Under the pieces are notes generated by a model that had not been told where the DNA came from, ran no database searches, and saw nothing but the letters and a program-made list of their open reading frames with translations. A program made the translations under genes and the position numbers. 64,000 nucleotides of DNA, from positions 1 through 64,000 of the forward strand of contig NZ_PJAI02000008.1 in NCBI RefSeq assembly GCF_002843355.2, read 5' to 3'. Shown here piece after piece: positions 45,772-53,056 of this stretch. This DNA comes from Colwellia echini. Lineage in GTDB: Bacteria > Pseudomonadota > Gammaproteobacteria > Enterobacterales > Alteromonadaceae. Within the stretch, counting starts at the first letter, position 1, and every line of letters starts with the position of its first letter.

Positions 45772-47592
45772 ATGAATAACCTATCTGAGTTATCCGTTGA
45801 GTTAGATAACATTCTTGAAAAAGAAACACTTACTACCTTTTTTCAACCTATATTCGATATTAGTAATCAAAAAATATGGGGTTATGAAGCGCTAACTCGC
45901 GTAGAAAAAACTAGCCTATTCACATCGCCATTAGACTTATTCAACACAGCTTTTGCGCTAGGGCGTTTATCAGAGCTTGAAAGTTTATGTCGTAAAGTTG
46001 CCTTTCAACATTTCTCTAGTCAACAACTTGAGGGCTTACTGTTCTTAAATATCAGTCCTTTGGTGCTAGGTGATAAAAACCATCAAAGCGGTGAAACAAT
46101 CAGCTTACTTAAAAAACATGGACTTGCGGCAGAACGTGTTGTTATTGAAGTCACCGAGATGTTTGACAGTAAAGACACCGAATACCTAAAAGAAAGCCTG
46201 ACTTATTATCGAAAAATGGGGTTTAAAATCGCGATTGATGACTTAGGCACTGGGCATTCTGGTTTAATGCAGTGGGCAGAATTACGCCCAGATATTGTAA
46301 AAATTGATAAATATTTTATTCAAGATTCCCATAAAAATATTGTTAAACGTGAATTATTACGTACTATTTTTGAATTAGGAAAAGCTACTGGCGTTAAAAT
46401 TATTGCTGAAGGCATAGAAACTAATGAAGAGTTTTTATTACTAGAAAAACTAGGAATGCAATTTGCTCAAGGTTTTTTATTGGCAAGACCTGCCGCTAAA
46501 CCAATACGCACTCTTCCAGACATTGTCAGTTTTAGGCAAGTAGCGTCAAACCAAGCGTCATCTGAAATTAATACTGAAATTATTGATTTAACAACCCTTA
46601 CGCCAGCGCTTTCTATGAATGAACGCTGCTCGGCCGTATATAAAAGGTTTGAGCTTGATAACCGACTATTTTCTTTGGCTGTGGTAGATTGCGATAATAT
46701 TCCTGTTGGAATAATTCACAAAGACAGATTAACCGAGCTGTTTTCAAGTCAATATGGTCATGCTCTATACAACAATAAACCCATAGCAACCGTGATGACT
46801 CAATTACCCTTTATTGTTGATATACAAGCATCCTTGGTTGAAGTGAGTGATTTAGTTACAAGTGATCAGTCGTTAACTATGCGTCAAGAATTTATTGTGA
46901 CCGATCAGGGGAAATATTTAGGGCTAGCGAATATTCACATTCTATTAAAGCGGATTACTGAACAAAAAATTCAATTTGCACAACATGCTAACCCATTAAG
47001 TATGCTCCCCGGCAATGTAGTTATAGAGCAAAAAATAACGCAGAATATTACTAAAAACATTCCATTTACTCTGGCTTACTTAGATTTAAATTATTTTAAG
47101 CCCTTTAACGATTTATATGGTTATGCCGCAGGCGATGCTGTTATAAAACTGGTGGCTGACATTATCAGTGTTTGCTGTGATAGTGACGAAGATTTTATTG
47201 GTCATGTTGGTGGTGACGATTTTGTAATTATTTTCAAAACGCAGCATTGGTTAAAGAAATGCGAAGAAATCTTACAAATATTTTCACAACGTGTGCAAGA
47301 TTATTTTAAACCTGAACACATAAAAGCCAATGGCTATGAAAGTAATAATAGAAATGATGAAAATCAATTTTTCCCGTTACTAAATTTAAGTTGTGGTGTA
47401 ATACAACCCGATATTAGGTTTTGTTTAAACCATTTAGACGTGGCAAGCTTAGCCACGGAAGCAAAGAAAAAATCTAAACTAATGATTAACAATCAGGTTT
47501 ACGTGCATAACAAACAACAACCAGACAACTTAACAGATTATGATGATTTAATTGCCATTCATACTGATATAAACAAGGTTATGAGTAATTAG
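45772..47592 (+). CDS. EAL-CBS-GGDEF cyclic-di-GMP protein with GGDDF cyclase motif
   Basis: This encodes 606 residues in the less common order EAL (about 5-245), CBS pair (265-395), GGDEF (400-595). The EAL domain keeps GYEALTR, EVTEMF, IDDLGTGHSGL, VKIDKYFI and AEGIET, so phosphodiesterase activity is expected. The cyclase motif is GGDDF, with no RxxD inhibition site at the usual place, so cyclase activity is possible but less certain. CBS domains may bind adenine nucleotides and link c-di-GMP turnover to energy state (inference). No membrane segment is seen. Confidence 0.9.
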   Translation: MNNLSELSVELDNILEKETLTTFFQPIFDISNQKIWGYEALTRVEKTSLFTSPLDLFNTAFALGRLSELESLCRKVAFQHFSSQQLEGLLFLNISPLVLGDKNHQSGETISLLKKHGLAAERVVIEVTEMFDSKDTEYLKESLTYYRKMGFKIAIDDLGTGHSGLMQWAELRPDIVKIDKYFIQDSHKNIVKRELLRTIFELGKATGVKIIAEGIETNEEFLLLEKLGMQFAQGFLLARPAAKPIRTLPDIVSFRQVASNQASSEINTEIIDLTTLTPALSMNERCSAVYKRFELDNRLFSLAVVDCDNIPVGIIHKDRLTELFSSQYGHALYNNKPIATVMTQLPFIVDIQASLVEVSDLVTSDQSLTMRQEFIVTDQGKYLGLANIHILLKRITEQKIQFAQHANPLSMLPGNVVIEQKITQNITKNIPFTLAYLDLNYFKPFNDLYGYAAGDAVIKLVADIISVCCDSDEDFIGHVGGDDFVIIFKTQHWLKKCEEILQIFSQRVQDYFKPEHIKANGYESNNRNDENQFFPLLNLSCGVIQPDIRFCLNHLDVASLATEAKKKSKLMINNQVYVHNKQQPDNLTDYDDLIAIHTDINKVMSN

Positions 47593-47711
47593 TAATTTAG
47601 AGAGACTTGTTGTTTTTAATTAGATGTCTTTAATTTCATTCGGTTTAGCGCTATGCTTCCGACATATTTTTTATGGGTATATTACAGCGGTCATAATAAT
47701 CTGATTTGCGT

Positions 47712-47726
47712 AATACCAGTGGTATT
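47712..47726. promoter_or_regulatory. palindrome upstream of the aminotransferase gene
   Basis: AATACCAGTGGTATT is a perfect 15-bp palindrome about 90 bp before the start codon. Its position suits an operator, but the regulator is unknown. Confidence 0.4.
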
Positions 47727-47814
47727 TATCTTTTTTATTTTAACCAATATAACAGATAATAATGTTACTGAAATAAGTAAAACCCCCTCCTTTTTGATTA
47801 AGGTAAACCTCGCT

Positions 47815-49005
47815 ATGTTTGGTCATTTAACCGCTATGCCGTCTGATCCTATTCTAGGATTATTAACCTCTTATAGAAACGATAACAACCCAAACAAAGT
47901 TGATTTAGGTGTTGGCGTTTATAAAGATGAGTTAGGTCACACCGCAGTATTAAACTGCGTAAAAAAAGCCGAATTACATCGCAATAACACTGAAGACAGT
48001 AAAGTATATATTGGTCCTACAGGCTCACCATTATTTAACACTGAAATGACCAAGCTTATTTTTGGTGCTGAGCATAAAGTACTGTTGGAAAACCGTACTC
48101 GCACTATTTCTACTCCTGGTGGTACTTGTGCTTTACGTGTTGCCGCAGACTTTATTCAAACCTGTAAAACGGGCGCGACTATTTGGGTAAGTAACCCAAC
48201 GTGGGCGAATCATACCGGTTTATTTGAAGGCGCGGGATTACAAGTAAAAGTGTACCCTTATTATGATTATGAAAACAAAACTTTAGATTTTGATGGTATG
48301 TTAAATGCCCTGAAAGCAGTTAGCCGTGATGACGTAGTGTTATTACATGCTTGTTGCCATAACCCAAGCGGTATGGACTTAACCAATGAGCAATGGCAAC
48401 AAGTAGTTGAAGTAACAAAAGACGTTGGTTTTACGCCATTAATTGATATGGCTTACCAAGGTTTTGGCGCAGGTTTAAATGAAGATGCATACGGTTTGCG
48501 TTTAATGGCTGATGCTGTTCAAGAAATGATTGTTTGTAGCTCGTGCTCTAAAAACTTTGGTTTATATCGTGAGCGTATTGGCGCTTGTACCGTGATTGCT
48601 CAAACAAGCAGTGCTGCCGATATTTCATTGTCTGTGTTATTACATGGCGTTCGTATTATTTATTCAATGCCGCCAGCGCATGGCGCCGCTATTGTTGAAA
48701 CCATTTTAAGCTCCGACGAATTACGTAACGAATGGTATGACGAATTAAAAATAATGCGTGACCGTATTAATGGGAACCGTCAAGTACTGGTAGATAAACT
48801 GATTGAAAACGGGGTCACCCGTGACTTTAGCTTTATTGCCCGCCAAAGTGGTATGTTCTCATTTTTAGGCATTACCCCTGAGCAAGTACAACAATTACAA
48901 GATGAATTCAGTGTTTACATGGTTGGCTCTAGCCGCATGAGCATTGCTGGTATTGCGCAAAGTAATGTAGATTACTTAGCAAAAGCGATTGCTAAAGTAT
49001 TGTAG
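47815..49005 (+). CDS. aromatic/aspartate-type amino acid aminotransferase
   Basis: The 396-residue PLP fold-type I enzyme has IGPTGSPLFN, STPGGTCALRVAADF, HACCHNPSGMDL, DMAYQGFGAG and the PLP lysine in SSCSKNFGLYRERIGA, all typical of the AspC/TyrB group. The ATG at 47815 was chosen because AAGG precedes it and the conserved MFGHLTAMPSDPILGL start follows. An open frame continuing 54 codons upstream has no family similarity. Substrate choice between aspartate and aromatic acids cannot be told by eye. Confidence 0.92.
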   Translation: MFGHLTAMPSDPILGLLTSYRNDNNPNKVDLGVGVYKDELGHTAVLNCVKKAELHRNNTEDSKVYIGPTGSPLFNTEMTKLIFGAEHKVLLENRTRTISTPGGTCALRVAADFIQTCKTGATIWVSNPTWANHTGLFEGAGLQVKVYPYYDYENKTLDFDGMLNALKAVSRDDVVLLHACCHNPSGMDLTNEQWQQVVEVTKDVGFTPLIDMAYQGFGAGLNEDAYGLRLMADAVQEMIVCSSCSKNFGLYRERIGACTVIAQTSSAADISLSVLLHGVRIIYSMPPAHGAAIVETILSSDELRNEWYDELKIMRDRINGNRQVLVDKLIENGVTRDFSFIARQSGMFSFLGITPEQVQQLQDEFSVYMVGSSRMSIAGIAQSNVDYLAKAIAKVL

Positions 49006-49061
49006 CTTTACCTGAAATAAGCTCTGCTTAATAAATAGTAAACGATTTCAATTAATAAATA

Positions 49062-49255
49062 ACCTGAATTCAGGATAATGAAAGTAAGTAGAATAATAAT
49101 ATCAATCACTTAGAAATTTATCTCTACAATAGTTTTAATTATTCGTAGTACAGGGCAGGAAAGCGAAGCCAATAATGGGTTATTGGGAGCTTTCAAAACG
49201 CAGTAATACGGATAATTAAGGCTGTTGTAGCATTTTGCTTACCCCGAACTCAGGT
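49062..49255 (-). repeat. 194-bp MITE-like inverted-repeat element, copy D
   Basis: It is oriented like copy B. Direct flanks are TAAATA at 49056-49061 and 49256-49261. It has slightly diverged from the others in the left third but keeps the exact length, ends and inner palindrome region. Confidence 0.88.
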
Positions 49256-49261
49256 TAAATA

Positions 49262-49633
49262 GTAGACCAGTGCATCAAGATACTGGTTCGTCGACTATTG
49301 CTGCAAAAATGCCTTGATAACCATTCAAATAACATTATTGAGTATGTGAACACTTGTTTAGCGCATATTATTTTTCTATGTTTTTTCAAATTACCTCTAT
49401 ACCTTCTCACATTACCTATGCTTTTTACCTAAGCTTTCTCATAAACTCGGATAAAAATACAGCACACAGTGTAATTTTTACAATTCCTCTCTACTCTCTA
49501 TTCATCTACTTCGACACCTTAAAAATTAAATCCCTTTAAAATCAATGAAGTAATGAAATATTTAAATCTGGTTTAGTAATTGCTTTAACTTAATGTACAA
49601 ACATACTTTTAATAATTAATAAGGAGTTACATC
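49262..49633. other. intergenic region before the DUF1328 gene
   Basis: Apart from AAGGAG at 49621 nothing was recognised. A 61-codon open frame at 49354-49539 has neither a good ribosome site nor a protein-like composition. Confidence 0.4.
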
Positions 49634-49810
49634 ATGTTATCGTGGGCATTAACGTTTTTTATTATTGCAATTGTTGCCGCAGTATTAGGTTTTGGTGGTA
49701 TTGCAGGAGCAGCAACGGGTATTGCTAAAATTATATTCTTTGTTTTCTTAGTACTGTTAGTGGTGTCTTTAATAGCCAATGCCGTTCGCGGTAAAGGTCC
49801 CAAAATTTAG
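49634..49810 (+). CDS. DUF1328 (YtjA-like) small membrane protein
   Basis: A 58-residue protein starts at ATG 49634 behind a strong AAGGAGTTACATC. It reads [19 protein letters not shown], a Gly/Ala turn ([14 protein letters not shown]) and a second helix, ending RGKGPKI. This is the DUF1328/YtjA family of two-helix inner-membrane proteins. In related bacteria such genes respond to envelope or osmotic stress, with biochemical function unknown. A small lipoprotein gene follows 48 bp downstream. Confidence 0.88.
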   Translation: MLSWALTFFIIAIVAAVLGFGGIAGAATGIAKIIFFVFLVLLVVSLIANAVRGKGPKI

Positions 49811-49858
49811 TTTAAACAAAATGAACATTAAATGATTAATTTACTCAAGGAGAACACC

Positions 49859-50050
49859 ATGAAAGCAATAAAATATTTAACTAATACTTTAATTACTCTA
49901 ACAGCTGTATTTGCATTATCTGCATGTAGCGATCAATTTGAAGAAGCAGGTGAAAAAGCTGACGAAGCTGTAACCGATGCAGGTAACGCGGTTGAAGACG
50001 CTTGTGAAGACGTAAAAGAAGGTGTTAAAGCAGAAGATCAAGACTGTTAA
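49859..50050 (+). CDS. small acidic lipoprotein
   Basis: This encodes 63 residues from ATG 49859 behind CAAGGAGAACACC. The signal peptide ends in the lipobox LSAC. The mature part is a short acidic helix with heptad-like Ala spacing (DQFEEAGEKADEAVTDAGNAVEDACEDVKEG), resembling entericidin-like or Lpp-like small lipoproteins. Its position after the DUF1328 gene suggests a shared envelope-stress transcript. The exact role is unknown. Confidence 0.8.
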   Translation: MKAIKYLTNTLITLTAVFALSACSDQFEEAGEKADEAVTDAGNAVEDACEDVKEGVKAEDQDC

Positions 50051-50091
50051 TTTTTATCAATTATAATTGTTAACCATGAATATCAAGAATA

Positions 50092-50137
50092 AGTACTAGC
50101 CATAAAAATCTCCCCCCTTGCTTTTATGGCTAGTACT
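50092..50137. other. perfect 16-bp hairpin with C-rich loop
   Basis: AGTACTAGCCATAAAA (50092-50107) and TTTTATGGCTAGTACT (50122-50137) are exact inverse repeats around ATCTCCCCCCTTGC. No T-run follows on the plus strand, so an ordinary terminator is less likely. The loop could pair with GGAG ribosome sites. Confidence 0.7.
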
Positions 50138-50301
50138 CCATAAATTTAAATATTTCTAAATTAAAACTGGCTCGTATTCGTTCCATAACTTTATGTTAGC
50201 TCTGCACATAACTTATATCATTAACGCGTTTGACGATCCTGTTCGATATTTATTGGCATATCAATTAATAAACATAATCATTAACTTACGAGTAATGCAG
50301 T

Positions 50302-51216
50302 ATGAAAAACATGATTCAGATTTCACTAGCTGTTATCATCTCTAGTGTATCTTTTGTAACCTTCAGTCAAAGCACTCAAGTAGTAGATGAAAGTCCTGTA
50401 ATAGAGACTGAAGCTAATGCTATTGAAAAAACAAAATCAATTTTAGATGACAAGGTTAAATCAACGAAAGAGTCAAATATTAACCCTTTCACTATATCTC
50501 AATATAAACGTAACTATATTCTGCCTATTACCTATATCACTAATCCCAACCCTGAGACTGGTGACAATATTGAGGCAAAATATCAAATTAGTATTAAATT
50601 ACCCTTTTATCTTGAGCAAGATAAAAGTTCAGGTTTGTTTGTAGGTTTTACTACCAAATCATACTGGCAATTATATAGTAGCAGTTTGTCTAAACCTTTT
50701 AGAGCAACCGATTATGAGCCAGAAATATTTTATTCTTGGGCAAATGAATTATCGATATTAGGCTTTAAATTTAATGGTATTCAACTTGGTTTTAATCATC
50801 AATCAAATGGTCAATCCAACGAGTTTTCTAGAAGTTGGAATAGGTTGTTTGCTTCTGTGCTATTCAGTGATGATACTTCACTTTATTATATTAAAGCTTG
50901 GTACCGGATACCTGAAGGTGAAAAAGAAACAACACTGAGTGTCGACGGTGATGATAATCCTGACATTACCGATTTCCTAGGTAATATGGAACTTGGCTAT
51001 GGCACCAAATGGGGTGATTTTGAACTAGTTGGCAAATTAAGAAATAACTTAAAATTAGATGATAATAAGGGCAGTATCGAGCTGAACATTAGTTATCCCA
51101 TAACTGATAACTATGATATTTTATTGCAATATTTTAACGGCTACGGCGACTCATTAATTGATTACAATCGCCATCAGTCAAGAATTGGATTAGGTATGCA
51201 GTTAAAATTTTTCTAA
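50302..51216 (+). CDS. pldA: outer-membrane phospholipase A1
   Basis: The 304-residue beta-barrel protein has a signal peptide ending near VTFSQS. Its catalytic region FNHQSNGQSNEFSRSWNRLF (about 170-190) gives the His/Ser pair in NHQSNGQS and the Asn in SWNR. It ends with a terminal strand and Phe (MQLKFF), as outer-membrane proteins do. PldA hydrolyses phospholipids that reach the outer leaflet, helping keep lipid asymmetry (established for the family). It sits among other envelope genes. Confidence 0.92.
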   Translation: MKNMIQISLAVIISSVSFVTFSQSTQVVDESPVIETEANAIEKTKSILDDKVKSTKESNINPFTISQYKRNYILPITYITNPNPETGDNIEAKYQISIKLPFYLEQDKSSGLFVGFTTKSYWQLYSSSLSKPFRATDYEPEIFYSWANELSILGFKFNGIQLGFNHQSNGQSNEFSRSWNRLFASVLFSDDTSLYYIKAWYRIPEGEKETTLSVDGDDNPDITDFLGNMELGYGTKWGDFELVGKLRNNLKLDDNKGSIELNISYPITDNYDILLQYFNGYGDSLIDYNRHQSRIGLGMQLKFF

Positions 51217-51309
51217 CCGAGACAGACGAATAATAAAATAAGCGTTCATCCGTTAAGGTGTAAAATTAAATTAGCCCGCTTTTAGTTCAATGTACAACAA
51301 GGACACTTT

Positions 51310-51909
51310 ATGTCGACAAGAATCACCATGCTAATAATGCAAGGGCTACTAGCATTACTGCCTATTTCTCTAACCTTATATTTAATTATTTGGTTAGTAT
51401 CTTCAATCGAGTCAAGCTTGACTGCATTAATCCCAAATAGTATTTATTTTCCTGGTTTAGGGTTGGTGTTAGGTTTTGCTATCTTGTTATTAGCTGGTTT
51501 GGCGGTGAATGCTTATATTGTTAAATCACTTATTCGCGTTAGTGGTAAAATGTTAGAAAGAATACCTGTGGTGAAAACCATTTATGGTGCGATTCAAGAC
51601 GCGGTAAACTTAGTGAATATTAACAAACAACAAAAAATGAAAAGTGTTGTTTCCGTTAAAATTAGTGACAGTATTCACTTAATTGGTTTTGTTACCAGTT
51701 ATGAAAGTGCGCAAACACTATTTAACAATGATGAAAAATTAGGGGTTTATGTGCCGCTAAGCTACCAAATTGGTGGATATACTTTATATATCGACAAAGA
51801 CCAGTTAACACCACTTGATATAAGTGTTGAGACAGCAATGCGCATAGCCCTTACAGGAGGCAGTGTTCCTGCCTCTTCAGCCAATGAAAATAAAATGGCT
51901 GACAGCTAA
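51310..51909 (+). CDS. DUF502 family membrane protein
   Basis: This 199-residue protein has two N-terminal membrane helices (about 7-30 and 48-72), the family segment VKTIYGAIQDAVNLVN, then a soluble domain with VVSVKISDSIHLIGFVTSYESA and VYVPLSYQIGGYTLYIDKDQLTPLDISVETAMRIALTGG. DUF502 proteins are widespread with unknown function. It starts about 95 bp after pldA on the same strand. Confidence 0.86.
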   Translation: MSTRITMLIMQGLLALLPISLTLYLIIWLVSSIESSLTALIPNSIYFPGLGLVLGFAILLLAGLAVNAYIVKSLIRVSGKMLERIPVVKTIYGAIQDAVNLVNINKQQKMKSVVSVKISDSIHLIGFVTSYESAQTLFNNDEKLGVYVPLSYQIGGYTLYIDKDQLTPLDISVETAMRIALTGGSVPASSANENKMADS

Positions 51910-51981
51910 TTTTCTATTTATTGATAAGTGGCTACATTATATTTGAATTTAATTATTTTTTTTAACCGTTAGGAGAACACT

Positions 51982-52308
51982 ATGACTACGTCAGCAAAAA
52001 CGACTACCAGTAAAGCCAAAACAACTAAAGAAAATGCGCCTATTTCTAATACCCCTATTTCCGATAATGTTACTGAAACATTACATCAATCGGTTGATAC
52101 ATTAGGTGAACACGCCGCCAATGCTGAAACTAGAATACGTGAAACAGCTAGCCATTCATCTGAAACTATTGCTGATAAACAAATCCAGTTGAAAGAATAT
52201 TGGGATCAGTCAAACGTGGGGAAATACGCTAAAGAAAACCCATTAGCTACCGCAGGCATCGCCTTTGCGGCAGGTATGCTGTTATCTTCATTTTTAAGAA
52301 AGAAATAG
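51982..52308 (+). CDS. YqjD/ElaB-like (DUF883) membrane-anchored protein
   Basis: A 108-residue protein with a helical, Thr/Lys/Glu-rich N-terminal part and the DUF883 C-terminus: GKYAKENPLATAGIAFAAGMLLSSFLRKK, an amphipathic lead followed by one membrane helix. YqjD and ElaB are C-tail anchored inner-membrane proteins linked in E. coli to stationary phase and ribosome binding. It starts behind TTAGGAGAACACT and is the first gene of a three-gene YqjD-E-K-like unit. Confidence 0.86.
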   Translation: MTTSAKTTTSKAKTTKENAPISNTPISDNVTETLHQSVDTLGEHAANAETRIRETASHSSETIADKQIQLKEYWDQSNVGKYAKENPLATAGIAFAAGMLLSSFLRKK

Positions 52309-52317
52309 TCCTTAAAC

Positions 52318-52803
52318 ATGACAGAGTCTGCGCACCAAAAACAACCTGAAGACCAAGCTTTACCGCCTACGGATGATGTTAATCCGCAAGAGGTATTATC
52401 AGCTTGGGAAAGCGCGTTTAACAGCATTAAAACTCAATTGCGCAGTTACGCAACGTTAATTGCTGCAGATTTTCGGCTGTCAATTAAAGCGATTGTATTG
52501 GTGGTTGTTTGCATTGCCGCCATGGCTTGTTTAGGATTAATTATCTGGTTAATTTTATTAGTTGGCTTAACTTACGGCTTAAACAGCTTAGGGCTAGACT
52601 GGTTTTGGTGTCTATTAATAGTGCTCGGTTTAAATATTGGTGCGTTACTAGTTGTGAAACAAATTCTGAGTTCAGCCCTTAAATCAATTGAAATGAAATC
52701 ATCAGCTGAGGTTATTTTAAATTCCGTTCAAGGGACTGTTAAAAACACCAATGCTGATGACATTTCTAAACATCAACATCAACAGAAAGAGCCTTATGTT
52801 TGA
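52318..52803 (+). CDS. YqjE/holin-superfamily-like membrane protein
   Basis: This encodes 161 residues with two central membrane helices (about 60-85 and 90-118) separated by a short SLGLDW turn, flanked by charged soluble ends. It lies 9 bp after the DUF883 gene and overlaps the next by 8 bp. That order is shared with the yqjD-yqjE-yqjK cluster. The function is unknown. Confidence 0.78.
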   Translation: MTESAHQKQPEDQALPPTDDVNPQEVLSAWESAFNSIKTQLRSYATLIAADFRLSIKAIVLVVVCIAAMACLGLIIWLILLVGLTYGLNSLGLDWFWCLLIVLGLNIGALLVVKQILSSALKSIEMKSSAEVILNSVQGTVKNTNADDISKHQHQQKEPYV

Positions 52804-53035
52804 TTTTCTAAAAAAAGACAAGACAAAGTTACAGCAAGCGACGATTAACGCACAATTGGCAACGATTCATTCACGCTTGCAATTAGAAGACGCTACTTTA
52901 AAAAGTAAGCTGTTTATCTCCTCGCCAACTGGCATTGCGACTATGTTTGCTGCAGGTTCAATTAACGGTGCGCTACCGTCGAAATACAATATCTCTGCAT
53001 CAACTATCGCTTCCTTAATATGGAAAGCTTTTTAG
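52796..53035 (+). CDS. YqjK-like small protein
   Basis: A 79-residue product from ATG 52796, which overlaps the YqjE-like stop by 8 bp and follows AGAAAGAG. It has a charged helical first half (MFDFLKKDKTKLQQATINAQLATIHSRL) and a weakly hydrophobic segment (SSPTGIATMFAAGSI). Position and size suggest the YqjK-like third member of the unit. Sequence evidence for the family is weak. It converges with cti, with 21 bp between stops. Confidence 0.7.
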   Translation: MFDFLKKDKTKLQQATINAQLATIHSRLQLEDATLKSKLFISSPTGIATMFAAGSINGALPSKYNISASTIASLIWKAF

Positions 53036-53056
53036 AGTTTATAACGTATAAGTTCG

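Noticed and set aside
47653-47814. 54-codon upstream extension of the aminotransferase, hydrophobic in part
   Set aside because: It could look like a membrane anchor, but the AspC/TyrB start MFGHL follows a proper ribosome site at 47815 and the extension has no such site.
49354-49539. 61-codon open frame between copy D and the DUF1328 gene
   Set aside because: It has no ribosome site, is biased by AT-rich DNA and shows no recognisable features.
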